The position numbers and the translations under genes were made by a program. A model generated the notes under the pieces. It saw only the letters and a program-made list of their open reading frames with translations, did no database searches and had not been told where the DNA came from. 64,000 nt of DNA, from contig NZ_BDBP01000031.1 in assembly GCF_001613045.1 (NCBI RefSeq), positions 1-64,000 of the forward strand. Reading direction: 5' to 3'. Shown here piece by piece: positions 51,438 through 64,000 of this stretch; the stretch's first letter is position 1; every line of letters begins with the position of its first letter. The DNA comes from Nocardia lijiangensis NBRC 108240 (GTDB lineage: Bacteria > Actinomycetota > Actinomycetes > Mycobacteriales > Mycobacteriaceae).

Positions 51438-52448
51438 TCACCGTTCGCTGTCCAGTATCTCCATTTGCGCGGCCGCGTACCTCTCCCCGGCGACCTGGTC
51501 CGCGGGCACGGCCGCCTCGATGCTCGCCAAGTCGTCGGCGTCGAGCCGGATGTCGAGCGCACCGAGCGTTTCCGCCCAGCGCTGCGGGCGCCGCGCGCCG
51601 ATGATCGGCACGATGTCCGAGCCCCTGGTGAGCACCCAGGCGATCGCCAGCTGCGCTACCGAGACGCCCTTGGCGGCGGCGATCTTCGCCAGTGCGTCGA
51701 CCAAACGGAGATTGCGCGTGAGGTTCTCGCCCTGGAAGCGCGGGCTGTGTGCGCGGAAGTCGTCCGCGCCGAAGGTGCTGCGCGTGCGCACGGTATCGCT
51801 GAGCAGGCCGCGCGACAGCACACCGTATGCGGTGATGCCGATGCCGAGTTCCCTTGCGACGGGAAGAGTCTCGGCTTCGATGCCGCGCGAGACGAGCGAG
51901 TACTCGATCTGCAGGTCGGCTATCGGGTGCACCGCGGCGGCGCGGCGCAGTGTTTCCGCGCCGACCTCGGACAGGCCGATGTACCGGACGTAGCCCGCCT
52001 CCACCAGCTCGGCGATGGCGCCGACTGTGTCCTCGATCGGGACCGCCGGATCGAGCCGCGCGGGCCGGTAGACATCGACATAGTCGACACCGAGGCGCTG
52101 TAGCGTGTAGCCGAGGAAGTTGCGCAGCGCGACCGGGCGGTTGTCGATGCCGCCCCAGCTTCCGTCCGGCCCGCGCAGCGCACCGAACTTCACGCTGAGC
52201 CGGATGTCCTCGCGGGGACGGCCCGCGATGGCCCTGCCGATCAGCATCTCGTTGTGGCCCGCGCCGTAGAAGTCGCCGGTGTCGATGAGGTCGGCGCCGG
52301 AATCGAGGGCGGCGTGGACGGTGGCGATGGACTCGGCGTCGTCGGCCGCGCCGTACATGCCCGACATGCCCATGGCACCGAGCCCGAGGCGCCCGACCGT
52401 CGGTCCGGTGGCGCCGAGTGCGGTCTTCTCGATCATGGATTTCGTCAT
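51438..52448 (-). CDS. Aldo-keto reductase
   Basis: 336 residues from ATG at 52448. LIDTGDFYGAGHNEMLIGRA carries the catalytic Asp/Tyr, and YVDVYRPARLDPAVPIEDTV the following barrel strand; IIGARRPQRWAETLGAL binds NADPH. Related in length and layout to the aldo-keto reductase at 46949 but a distinct subfamily; the catalytic His position reads RPARL rather than MHRRD. Divergent from the XRE regulator gene, which may control it. Confidence 0.9.
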   Translation of the reverse strand: MTKSMIEKTALGATGPTVGRLGLGAMGMSGMYGAADDAESIATVHAALDSGADLIDTGDFYGAGHNEMLIGRAIAGRPREDIRLSVKFGALRGPDGSWGGIDNRPVALRNFLGYTLQRLGVDYVDVYRPARLDPAVPIEDTVGAIAELVEAGYVRYIGLSEVGAETLRRAAAVHPIADLQIEYSLVSRGIEAETLPVARELGIGITAYGVLSRGLLSDTVRTRSTFGADDFRAHSPRFQGENLTRNLRLVDALAKIAAAKGVSVAQLAIAWVLTRGSDIVPIIGARRPQRWAETLGALDIRLDADDLASIEAAVPADQVAGERYAAAQMEILDSER

Positions 52449-52549
52449 GTACCCACTCTGACCTGCGGGCGCAGGTTCGCGGCAGAGATCGCTCATCGGG
52501 GGATCGGCGATCCCTGGCCCGCGCGGGCGAAATCCGCGACAGTGGTGTG

Positions 52550-53413
52550 GTGGATCGTTCCGAACTGGCCGATTTCCTGCGCCGCCGCCGCGAACAGCTC
52601 ACGCCCGCGGAGGTCGGCCTGCCACCGGGCGTGCGCCGTCGCACGCCGGGTCTGCGCCGCGACGAGGTGGCGTTGCTGGCCGGGATGTCCACCGACTACT
52701 ACACCCGGCTGGAGCAGTCGCGGGGCCCGCGTCCGTCCACTCAGGTGCTGACCGCGCTGGCGCGGGCACTGCGATTCAGCAACGACGAGCGCGACCACCT
52801 CTTTCACCTGTGCGGACACCAGCCGCCCGGACCCCCGTTCGGCGACAAGCACGTCGGCCCCGGGCTGCTGCACATGCTCGCCAAGCTCGACGACATCCCA
52901 GCGGCGGTGGTCACCGACCTGGGCGAAGTGCTCGTCCAGAACCGGATGCACACGCTGCTCGTCGGCGATCGCGCGGACCGGAGCGGCCTGGACCGCTACT
53001 ACGCCTGGAGCTGGTTCACCGACCCGTCCGCACGCGACCTCTTCCCGGAGGAGGATTGGGATCGCCTGAGCCGTCAGCACGTCGCGGATCTGCGCGCCAC
53101 CGCCGCCCGCAGGGCCGGGGACGCCGATGTCACCGAGTTCATCGGGGCGCTGCGCGCCGCAAGCGCCGAATTCGAGCGACTGTGGACCGAACACGAAGTG
53201 GCGGTGCGGCTCTCGGACACCAAGCGCATCGCGCATCCGGTGGTCGGGCTGATCGACACCGTGTGCGAAACGCTGCTCACCCCGAACGCGGCCCAGCGGT
53301 TGCTGGTCTACCTGCCGCGGCCGGGGACCGAGGCCGCCGAGAAGATGGAGCTGTTGCGGGTCGTCGGGACGCAGGATCTCAGCCCCGCGCCCTCGACCGA
53401 GCGTGGAGTGTGA
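52550..53413 (+). CDS. XRE-type regulator with MmyB-like ligand domain
   Basis: 287 residues from GTG at 52550 (another GTG precedes it). RSELADFLRRRREQLTPAEV and LRRDEVALLAGMSTDYYTRL make the helix-turn-helix, followed by ARALRFSNDERDHLFHLCG and an MmyB-like ligand pocket (WSWFTDPSARDLFP, FSAEFERLWTEHEV-like region). Divergent from the aldo-keto reductase gene, probably its regulator. Confidence 0.9.
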   Translation: MDRSELADFLRRRREQLTPAEVGLPPGVRRRTPGLRRDEVALLAGMSTDYYTRLEQSRGPRPSTQVLTALARALRFSNDERDHLFHLCGHQPPGPPFGDKHVGPGLLHMLAKLDDIPAAVVTDLGEVLVQNRMHTLLVGDRADRSGLDRYYAWSWFTDPSARDLFPEEDWDRLSRQHVADLRATAARRAGDADVTEFIGALRAASAEFERLWTEHEVAVRLSDTKRIAHPVVGLIDTVCETLLTPNAAQRLLVYLPRPGTEAAEKMELLRVVGTQDLSPAPSTERGV

Positions 53414-53414
53414 G

Positions 53415-54062
53415 TCAGGGCTGGCCGGTGAGGTAGGCCTGGGCCGCGTCGATGGCGGGCTGACCGCCGGCCTGGTAGAGCCCGGCGAACGCGCCGATGA
53501 CGCCGCCGACGACGGTGGTGATCGGGACCGTGATGAAGTCGAGGACGAACAGCCCCAGCGGGAATCCGACCAGGAAGCCGATGCCCGCGCCGATGGCCGC
53601 GCCCGCGAGGATCTGCGGCATGGCCTTCTCGGCCTCGGCGAAGAAGCGTTCCTGCGAACTGATCTCGCGCACCGGGGTTTCCGACATCGCGGTGGGGGCG
53701 AGGGTCAGGCGCGCGCCCTCCTCGTCCACGGTCGGGGTGAGATCGATGCGGTGGCCCTCGATGTGCAGGGTCATCGGCAGGGCGGCGACGATGTTGCCGG
53801 TGCGGTCGGCGATGGTGACGATGCGATCGTCGTTGACCAAGCCGAAGCGGCCCTCCTCCAGCGTGGTCACCGTGGATCGGCGGTCCTCGGCGACGGCGAC
53901 CCGGTAGTCGATCTCATGGAAGGCGCCGGTCAGATTCAGCGCCGCGGCGGCAGGCGCGGTCTGCGCGGGCGGCTCCGCGGGTTCGGCGTGCACGACGCCC
54001 GCGGTGAGTCCGGTGGCCGCCAGTGCCAGCAACGCCGTCGCGGTAATTCTGCTGATCCTCAT
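53415..54062 (-). CDS. Exported protein of unknown function with glycine-rich hydrophobic segment
   Basis: 215 residues. A typical signal peptide (RISRITATALLALAATGLTA, cleavage after VVHA) is followed by a beta-rich region (VTTLEEGRFGLVNDDRIVTI). The C-terminal third has a GxxxG-like hydrophobic run (AGAAIGAGIGFLVGFPLGLF) with a second helix, suggesting membrane insertion. The pattern matches families of secreted actinobacterial proteins without a known function. Convergent with the XRE gene, whose stop is adjacent. Confidence 0.8.
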   Translation of the reverse strand: MRISRITATALLALAATGLTAGVVHAEPAEPPAQTAPAAAALNLTGAFHEIDYRVAVAEDRRSTVTTLEEGRFGLVNDDRIVTIADRTGNIVAALPMTLHIEGHRIDLTPTVDEEGARLTLAPTAMSETPVREISSQERFFAEAEKAMPQILAGAAIGAGIGFLVGFPLGLFVLDFITVPITTVVGGVIGAFAGLYQAGGQPAIDAAQAYLTGQP

Positions 54063-54184
54063 CCTGTGCTTTCTGTCGCGCCCGTCCGGTTCGCCATGTC
54101 CGGTTTATCCGCCGACAACTTACCGGCCGCGGCGCGGATTCAGAAGAGCGTCAAGGCAATTGGGTGTGATCTAACAGCGACGGT

Positions 54185-54649
54185 TCAGTCGCGTAGCTCG
54201 GCGCCAAGGCGCTGGAGGTAGCCGGCGAAGCGGCGGCGGTCGTCGGCGGACCAGTCGGCGGTGAGCTCGGCGAAGACGGCGCGCTGCCAGTCGCGAGCGT
54301 CGGCGAGCAGGCGTTCGCCACTGACGGTGAGACGCAGCGCGGTGCGGCGGCGGTCGACCGCGGACTCGGAACGGGCGACGAAGCCCGCCGCGGTGGCGTC
54401 GCGCACCATGCGACTCGCGCCCGACTGGTCGAGGCCGAGTTGGTGGGCCACGGCGCTGACCGTCGGCTCGCCGCCCGCCTCGGTCGCCGTGGCCACCGCC
54501 TCGACGACCTGGAGGTGCTGCACGTTCCGCAACTCCTCGGGCAGGCGCGCGGAACTGCGGTTGATCCACCGCCGGGACCAGAAGCGAACCACCTGGAACA
54601 GCGCGGGTCCGCCGTCGACGGCGGGGTCCGGGGTGGCGGTCCTGTTCAT
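54185..54649 (-). CDS. MarR-family transcriptional regulator
   Basis: 154 residues from ATG at 54649. VSAVAHQLGLDQSGASRMVR is the recognition helix region, followed by the wing SESAVDRRRTALRLTVSGE. Dimeric regulators of this family usually respond to aromatic compounds. No obvious target adjoins; a tandem repeat lies directly upstream. Confidence 0.9.
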   Translation of the reverse strand: MNRTATPDPAVDGGPALFQVVRFWSRRWINRSSARLPEELRNVQHLQVVEAVATATEAGGEPTVSAVAHQLGLDQSGASRMVRDATAAGFVARSESAVDRRRTALRLTVSGERLLADARDWQRAVFAELTADWSADDRRRFAGYLQRLGAELRD

Positions 54650-54724
54650 GAGGTTCAGGGTAGTCGCCCGAGGGGATATGCATGCGAACCGCATGCAATG
54701 GGGGTGGCGTGTATACACGCCCGC

Positions 54725-55070
54725 CGCTTCCGAACTCTCGAGCGCATCAGCGCACGGTACGTGTGCCGGGCCGTCATCCAGCGGGCGCAAAGGGCGAACG
54801 AAACGCCCCGACCTCTCCCGAAGCTCGATCGCCTCAGCGCACGATACGGCCAGCCGGGCCATCATCCAGCGGGCGCAAAGGGCGAACGAAACGCCCCGAC
54901 CTCTCCCGAAGCACGATCGCCTCAGCGCACGATACGGCCAGCCGGGCCATTGCCCGGCGGCGCGGAGGCGGACGAAATGCTCTGGCCGTTCCCGAACACT
55001 CGAGCGCCTCACCGCACGGCACGACGAGCCGGCCATCACCCGCCGGCACGAAGACGGACCTCGTTCACCA
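54725..55070. repeat. Four-copy imperfect tandem repeat, period 86-88 bases
   Basis: Copies begin near 54725, 54813, 54901 and 54987. Copies two and three are nearly identical over their first ~55 bases (CCGAAGCTCGATCGCCTCAG in copy two). The last copy runs into the 3' end of the membrane-protein gene ending at 55036, suggesting that the array arose by duplication of that gene's tail and its downstream DNA. The remaining bases of the ~385-base gap between marR and that gene hold nothing else I recognise. Confidence 0.85.
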
Positions 55071-55782
55071 AGTGGAGCAGGGTGTCCAGTGTCGCGGGCG
55101 GGCCGGACAACCTGGCGAAGGCGAGGGTGTCGACGGGGCCGTCGAATTCGGCGGCGAAGGCATAGGTCATCGCGACGCGCACTCTTGGCTCGCCGTCGAT
55201 GTCGACCCGGGATTCGGCGAACGAGGTCTCCGGATCGGTTGCGCGCCAGCGTGATTCCGCTCCGATGAGTTCCGCGCGGAAACCGGCCTGCTCGATATCG
55301 CCACAGGGCGCGAGACAGGAGTGCACGCCGATCCAGCCGCCTGCCTTGCTCCCACCCCGCGCGTCGGCGCACGTCCACACCACATCGGCCCGCAGGCGCT
55401 TGCTGCCACCGACGCACCCCCAGGTCTCGGGAACATCGAAATCGAACGGCATGCCGCGCAGACCACGCATCGGCACGAGCCGCGCACGCGGTCCGTAGGT
55501 CGGACCGACCACCGGGCCAGGCGCACCGTCGCGCACCAACCGCACCGCGGGCCGCCGCGGCACCTCCCTCGGCAACGCGGCGGGCATCCCCTGCGGCGGC
55601 GGCCCGATCACCGATGTCACAGGCCCCGCACCCGGCCTCTCCTCCTGCCGCTCCGCCTCCCACAACGCGGCCGCCCCCACGCAGAAAACCACGGACACAA
55701 CCAAACTCACCAGCGCCCCCGCCGCTCTCCCGCGCACGACCCCCCGCCGCCCCACTCTCCACCCCAACGCATTGCCGCCCAC
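55036..55782 (-). CDS. Membrane-anchored exported protein of unknown function
   Basis: 248 residues from GTG at 55782. One N-terminal helix (GALVSLVVSVVFCVGAAALW) with a basic cytoplasmic tail, then a Pro-rich stretch and an extracellular domain with several Cys (WGCVGGSKRLR, WTCADARGG, HSCLAPCGDIEQAGF) that could form disulfides. No family recognised. The final ~10 codons belong to the last tandem-repeat copy. Confidence 0.75.
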   Translation of the reverse strand: MGGNALGWRVGRRGVVRGRAAGALVSLVVSVVFCVGAAALWEAERQEERPGAGPVTSVIGPPPQGMPAALPREVPRRPAVRLVRDGAPGPVVGPTYGPRARLVPMRGLRGMPFDFDVPETWGCVGGSKRLRADVVWTCADARGGSKAGGWIGVHSCLAPCGDIEQAGFRAELIGAESRWRATDPETSFAESRVDIDGEPRVRVAMTYAFAAEFDGPVDTLAFARLSGPPATLDTLLHLVNEVRLRAGG

Positions 55783-56041
55783 GAACGCGCCCCCTTACGC
55801 ACACTCAGCCGTCCGGGCCGCCCCGACACCGAACCAGCGCCAAGGCGTGCCACATCCTAACTGCGCCAACTCCTTTCGGTCGCAACATTCAAAATCCCAA
55901 CGCGCTTCACGTCCTCGCAGAGCTTCCGCACGCCTCGCAGAGGTCACACCCACTGCGAAGCGTATGGACGGCCTGCGAGGTCTACCGGGTCCGTCGACAT
56001 GCCCCGATTTGCCGCGGGTTCCAGGCGCACCGGAATGCGAA
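55783..56041. other. Region between rpoC terminator and the membrane-protein gene, no gene seen
   Basis: About 260 bases with no credible reading frame on codon-pattern grounds; probably the promoter region of the membrane-protein gene and spacer after rpoC. Confidence 0.5.
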
Positions 56042-56071
56042 CGGCCCCCGCTCCGGGAGGAGCGGGGGCCG
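56042..56071. terminator. Terminator of the rpoB-rpoC operon
   Basis: Perfect 13-base inverted repeat CGGCCCCCGCTCC / GGAGCGGGGGCCG with loop GGGA, about 23 bases after the rpoC stop codon. Confidence 0.85.
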
Positions 56072-56093
56072 AATGCCTATCGGTGACTGCCGA

Positions 56094-59000
56094 TTACCGG
56101 TAGTCGCTGAAACCGTAGTCGTCCAGCGGGACTGCGGCGCCGGTGGTGGCGCCGAAGCTGTCCGGGCTGTAGTAGGTGTCGTCGTAGGACGGCACCGCGT
56201 ACGCCGCGGCACGAGCCTCTTCGGTCGGCTGCACCTGGATGTTGCGGTAGCGGTTGATACCGGTACCGGCCGGGATCAGCTTGCCGATGATCACGTTTTC
56301 CTTGAGGCCGATGAGCTTGTCGGAGCGGCAGTTGATCGCCGCGTCCGTCAGGACTCGAGTGGTCTCCTGGAAGGACGCCGCCGACAGCCACGAGTCGGTG
56401 GCCAGCGACGCCTTGGTGATACCCATCAGCACCGGGCGGCCGGAGGCGGGCTCGCCGCCTTCGGAAACCACGCGACGGTTGGAGGACTCGAACTCGGAAC
56501 GCTCGGTGAGCGAGCCGGGCAGGAACTCCGTGGCACCCGAATCGATGATCGTCACGCGACGCAGCATCTGGCGCACGATGACCTCGATGTGCTTGTCGTG
56601 GATCGACACACCCTGCGAGCGGTAGACCTCCTGGACCTCGTGGACCAGGTGGATCTGCACCTGACGGGGGCCCATCACGCGCAGCACCTCGTGCGGATCC
56701 GCCGCGCCTTCCAGCAGCTGCTGGCCGACCTCGACGTGGTCACCGTCCGAGAGCAGACGCTCGGTGCCGTCGTCGTGCTTGAACACGCGCAGACGCTGAC
56801 GCTTCGAGAGCTTGTCGTAGACAACCTCTTCACCACCGTCGTCCGGGATGATGGTGATCTTGTAGAAGCGATCGTCGTCCTCGAGCCGCACGCGACCCGA
56901 GACCTCGGCGATCGGCGCCTTGCCCTTCGGCACACGAGCCTCGAAGAGCTCCTGAACACGCGGCAGACCACCGGTGATGTCGTCACCCGCGACACCACCC
57001 TGGTGGAAGGTACGCATGGTCAGCTGGGTACCGGGCTCACCGATGGACTGCGCGGCGACGATACCGACGGCCTCGCCGATGTCGACCAGCTTGCCGGTCG
57101 CCATGGAGCGGCCGTAGCAGGTCGCACACACGCCGGTGCCGGTGGTGCAGGTCAGCACGGAGCGGACCTTCACCTCGGTGATGCCCGCGTCGAGCAGCGC
57201 CTCGATGGCCGGGTCGCCGAGGTCGGCGCCCTTGCCCACCACCACGTTGCCGGACGCGTCGTGCGCGTCGGCGGCGAGCGTACGAGCGTACGCGGAGGTC
57301 TCCACGTGCGCGTCGCGGATGATGGTGCCGTCGAGCTGCTTCTCGGCGATCGGCACGACGATGCCGCGCTCGGTGCCACAGTCGTGCTCGCGCACGATGA
57401 CGTCCTGCGAGACGTCCACCAGACGACGGGTCAGGTAGCCCGAGTCGGCGGTACGAAGCGCGGTGTCGGCCAGACCCTTACGAGCACCGTGGGTGTTGAT
57501 GAAGTACTCCAGAACCGTCAGGCCCTCACGGAAGGAGGACTTGATCGGCCGCGGGATGAACTCACCCTTCGGGTTCGTCACCAGGCCCTTCATACCGGCG
57601 AGGGTACGGGTCTGGGTGAAGTTACCCGTGGCGCCCGAGTCGACGATCGTGATGATCGGGTTGTCGGCCGGGTAGTGCGCGCGCAGCGCCTTACCCACCT
57701 CTTCGGTCGCCTCCTGCCAGATCTTGACCAGGGCGTTGTTGCGCTCCTGGTGATCGAGCGCACCACGCTGGTACTTCTTCTCGATCTGATCCGACTGCGC
57801 CTCGTAGCGCTCCATGATCTCGGCCTTCTCCGGCGGAACGAGAACGTCCGACATGGAGACGGTGACACCCGAACGCGTGGCCCAGTAGAAGCCCGAGTCC
57901 TTGAGCTTGTCGACGGTCTGCGCGACCACGATCATCGGGTAGCGCTCGGCGAGATCGTTGATGATCGTCGCCTGCCGCTTCTTCGGCATCTGCTCGTTGA
58001 TGTACGGGTAGTCCGCGGGCAGCAGCTCGTTGAACAGCACCCGGCCCAGCGTGGTCTCGGTGGTCCACGCGTCGCCGCGCTGCCAGCCCTCCGGGAACAG
58101 CTCCGCCTCGACCTCGCGCGGCGGACGCTGGGTGGTGAGCCGCACCTTGATCTGCGAGCGCACGGTCAGTTCGCCGCGGTCCACGGCCATCTGCGCCTCG
58201 GCGGGCGAGGAGTACACGCCGAACTCCGGCTCGTCCTTCGACGCGGGCCGGTACTCGCCCTTGGCGCCGTCGACCTGACGGGTCAGGTAGTACAGGCCGG
58301 TCACCATGTCAAGACGCGGCATGGCGAGCGGACGACCCGACGCGGGCGACAGGATGTTGTTCGAGGACAGCATCAGGATGCGTGCCTCGGCCTGCGCCTC
58401 CGCCGACAGCGGCAGGTGCACGGCCATCTGGTCACCGTCGAAGTCGGCGTTGAACGCCTCACAGACCAGCGGGTGCAGCTGGATGGCCTTGCCTTCCACC
58501 AGCTGCGGCTCGAAGGCCTGGATGCCGAGGCGGTGCAGGGTGGGCGCACGGTTGAGCAGCACGGGGTGTTCGGCGATGACCTCTTCGAGGACGTCCCACA
58601 CCTGCGGCCGCTGCCGCTCCACCATCCGCTTGGCGGACTTGATGTTCTGCGCGTGGTTCAGGTCGACCAGGCGCTTCATCACGAACGGCTTGAACAGCTC
58701 CAGCGCCATCAGCTTCGGCAGACCGCACTGGTGCAGCTTCAGCTGCGGGCCGACGACGATGACCGAACGGCCCGAGTAGTCGACGCGCTTACCGAGCAGG
58801 TTCTGACGGAAGCGGCCCTGCTTGCCCTTGAGCAGATCGGACAGCGACTTGAGCGGACGGTTGCCCGGTCCGGTGACCGGACGGCCGCGGCGGCCGTTGT
58901 CGAACAGCGCGTCGACGGACTCCTGCAGCATCCGCTTCTCGTTGTTGACGATGATCTCGGGCGCGCCGAGGTCGATCAGTCGCTTGAGGCGGTTGTTGCG

Positions 59001-60047
59001 GTTGATCACGCGACGGTACAGGTCGTTCAGGTCGGAGGTGGCGAAGCGGCCACCGTCGAGCTGAACCATCGGGCGCAGCTCCGGCGGGATCACCGGAACG
59101 GCGTCGAGCACCATACCCATCGGCGAGTTGCCGTTGGTCTGGAAGGCCGCGACGACCTTGAGCCGCTTGAGCGCGCGCAGCTTCTTCTGGCCCTTACCGC
59201 TGCGAATGGTCTCGCGCAGGTTCTCGGCCTCGGCCTCGATGTCGAAGTTCTCCATCAGCTTCTGGATGGACTCCGCACCCATGGCGCCGGTGAAGTACTC
59301 GCCGTAGCGGTCGGTCAGCTCGCGGTAGAGCACCTCGTCCACGATGAGCTGCTTGGTGGCCAGCTTGGTGAAGGTGGTCCAGATCTCCTCGAGCCGGTCC
59401 AGCTCGCGCTGGGCACGGTCACGGAGCTGGCGCATCTCGCGCTCGCCGCCGTCCTTGACCTTGCGGCGCACGTCGGACTTGGCGCCCTCCGCCTCCAGCT
59501 CGGCCAGGTCGGCTTCCAGCTTCTGCGCGCGGGCCTCGAGGTCGGCGTCGCGCTGATCGGCGACGGCCTTCTTCTCGACCTCCATCTCGGCTTCGAGCGT
59601 GGAGAGCTCGTTGTGACGCAGCTCCTCGTCGACGCCGACGATGACGTACGCGGCGAAGTAGATGATCTTTTCCAGATCCTTCGGCGCGAGGTCGAGCAGG
59701 TAGCCGAGGCGCGACGGCACGCCCTTGAAGTACCAGATGTGGGTGACAGGCGCGGCCAGCTCGATGTGGCCCATCCGCTCACGGCGCACCTTGGCGCGGG
59801 TGACCTCGACGCCACAGCGCTCACAGATGATGCCCTTGAAGCGGACACGCTTGTACTTACCGCAGTAGCACTCCCAGTCCCGGGTGGGACCGAAGATCTT
59901 CTCGCAGAAGAGGCCGTCCTTCTCCGGCTTCAGCGTGCGGTAGTTGATGGTCTCCGGCTTCTTCACCTCACCGTAGGACCACTGGCGGATGTCTTCGGCG
60001 GTGGCAAGGCCGATCCGGAGTTCATCGAAGAAGTTGACGTCTAGCAC
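56094..60047 (-). CDS. rpoC: RNA polymerase beta' subunit
   Basis: 1317 residues, normal for actinobacteria. GTG start at 60047 ([20 protein letters not shown]). Zinc-binding [20 protein letters not shown] is near the N-terminus; the catalytic [16 protein letters not shown] holds the three Asp that bind the active-site magnesium. The second zinc region shows [13 protein letters not shown], and the C-terminus has [16 protein letters not shown]. It lies 109 bases after rpoB. Confidence 0.99.
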   Translation of the reverse strand: MLDVNFFDELRIGLATAEDIRQWSYGEVKKPETINYRTLKPEKDGLFCEKIFGPTRDWECYCGKYKRVRFKGIICERCGVEVTRAKVRRERMGHIELAAPVTHIWYFKGVPSRLGYLLDLAPKDLEKIIYFAAYVIVGVDEELRHNELSTLEAEMEVEKKAVADQRDADLEARAQKLEADLAELEAEGAKSDVRRKVKDGGEREMRQLRDRAQRELDRLEEIWTTFTKLATKQLIVDEVLYRELTDRYGEYFTGAMGAESIQKLMENFDIEAEAENLRETIRSGKGQKKLRALKRLKVVAAFQTNGNSPMGMVLDAVPVIPPELRPMVQLDGGRFATSDLNDLYRRVINRNNRLKRLIDLGAPEIIVNNEKRMLQESVDALFDNGRRGRPVTGPGNRPLKSLSDLLKGKQGRFRQNLLGKRVDYSGRSVIVVGPQLKLHQCGLPKLMALELFKPFVMKRLVDLNHAQNIKSAKRMVERQRPQVWDVLEEVIAEHPVLLNRAPTLHRLGIQAFEPQLVEGKAIQLHPLVCEAFNADFDGDQMAVHLPLSAEAQAEARILMLSSNNILSPASGRPLAMPRLDMVTGLYYLTRQVDGAKGEYRPASKDEPEFGVYSSPAEAQMAVDRGELTVRSQIKVRLTTQRPPREVEAELFPEGWQRGDAWTTETTLGRVLFNELLPADYPYINEQMPKKRQATIINDLAERYPMIVVAQTVDKLKDSGFYWATRSGVTVSMSDVLVPPEKAEIMERYEAQSDQIEKKYQRGALDHQERNNALVKIWQEATEEVGKALRAHYPADNPIITIVDSGATGNFTQTRTLAGMKGLVTNPKGEFIPRPIKSSFREGLTVLEYFINTHGARKGLADTALRTADSGYLTRRLVDVSQDVIVREHDCGTERGIVVPIAEKQLDGTIIRDAHVETSAYARTLAADAHDASGNVVVGKGADLGDPAIEALLDAGITEVKVRSVLTCTTGTGVCATCYGRSMATGKLVDIGEAVGIVAAQSIGEPGTQLTMRTFHQGGVAGDDITGGLPRVQELFEARVPKGKAPIAEVSGRVRLEDDDRFYKITIIPDDGGEEVVYDKLSKRQRLRVFKHDDGTERLLSDGDHVEVGQQLLEGAADPHEVLRVMGPRQVQIHLVHEVQEVYRSQGVSIHDKHIEVIVRQMLRRVTIIDSGATEFLPGSLTERSEFESSNRRVVSEGGEPASGRPVLMGITKASLATDSWLSAASFQETTRVLTDAAINCRSDKLIGLKENVIIGKLIPAGTGINRYRNIQVQPTEEARAAAYAVPSYDDTYYSPDSFGATTGAAVPLDDYGFSDYR

Positions 60048-60156
60048 GTAACTTCCTTTCCCCTGTGCGGGTCGAATTCGAGCAAAAGTTCACTAGTTGG
60101 TTGTTCGCGATGGGCGCGGACGTCGTCGGTAACCGAGTTCGTCCGCGCCCGAACGC

Positions 60157-63630
<3,474 letters not shown>

Positions 63631-63817
63631 GATGCGTCCTTCCAGCACCTCACGCGCGTCGCGTGGTGGTCCGCGACCGTCGCTTGCTTCTGCTACGAAT
63701 TCCGCTGGTCACAACCCGAACGAAACCCGAACAGGCAACAACGGAAGTAACACCGGAAGGGCGAAACTTACGTGTGCGAATCGAGGTATGGACAGGAGGC
63801 AGCCAGCGCAAAGTCCA

Positions 63818-63847
63818 AACCTACACTCCTAGACACGGAGGTGTCAA
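63818..63847 (-). promoter_or_regulatory. Candidate rpoBC promoter
   Basis: On the minus strand TTGACA (63842-63847), 18-base spacer, TAGGTT (63818-63823), a near-consensus promoter about 190 bases before the rpoB start. The rest of 63631-64000 shows no gene. Confidence 0.6.
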
Positions 63848-64000
63848 AGTACCACCCGTGTGATCCTCCACGCCGCTGGCGCGCCGTGGGGCGGCACGCC
63901 GGGCGGCATGGGCAAGCGGCCCGCTTGCCGACCCCGTTCGGGCGATGCCCGGCGCCCGGATCGCTGGCTGCGTCGAGGGCCACGGGGCGGCTGAAACCAC

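Overview
The window is high-GC actinobacterial DNA, most likely from a Nocardia or a close mycolata relative. This is inferred from a mycobacteria-like RpoB/RpoC and str operon, a mycofactocin cluster, EspC-type secretion substrates, DUF3558 lipoproteins, an FprB reductase and operator boxes that fit the KstR consensus of mycobacteria and rhodococci. No whole-genome comparison could be run, so the genus is an inference.

Layout. (1) 1-12995, minus strand: the first 4331 codons of a giant nonribosomal peptide synthetase with four C-A-T modules. By-eye adenylation codes read Ser, unassigned, Ser, Thr; the gene continues past the left edge. (2) 13421-14791: a GAF-domain regulator. (3) 14917-19816: a compact mycofactocin operon, mftA, a natural mftB-mftC fusion, mftF and mftG, with no mftD or mftE at the locus. 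(4) 20089-21859: a TetR regulator and a KshB-like ferredoxin reductase, both beside KstR-like palindromes. (5) 21891-26858: housekeeping and accessory genes (AlkD-like repair protein, Asp/Glu racemase-family protein, FAD reductase, SPW membrane protein, TetR, alpha/beta hydrolase). (6) 27067-35072: a second full-length EF-G, a DUF433/DUF5615 toxin-antitoxin-like pair, a Phd-like protein and the canonical str operon rpsL-rpsG-fusA-tuf. (7) 35426-55782: two DUF3558 lipoproteins, hppD with a divergent Lrp regulator, oxidoreductases, a type VII secretion-type pair with a lytic transglycosylase, an acyl-ACP thioesterase, fprB, sixA, a MerR-regulated aldo-keto reductase, an AhpD-GNAT fusion, a pirin, an ArsR/SRPBCC pair, a frameshifted thioesterase, several regulators and a four-copy tandem repeat. 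(8) 56094-63630: rpoC and rpoB, with a strong terminator and a recognisable promoter.

How the parts may work together. The mft operon makes a peptide-derived redox cofactor: MftA is the precursor, MftB presents it, MftC modifies it, MftF glycosylates the product and MftG is the associated oxidoreductase. Palindromes of the form TNNAACNNGTTNNA lie upstream of mftA, the kshB-like gene and a thioesterase gene, with a weaker copy upstream of the NRPS, which suggests a shared TetR-type regulon linked to lipid or steroid metabolism. The most unusual points are the MftB-MftC fusion, the missing mftD/mftE, the EF-G paralogue with His in place of the invariant Arg of the RGITI motif, the undeciphered second adenylation code of the NRPS, and the AhpD-GNAT fusion that carries an internal ribosome binding site.
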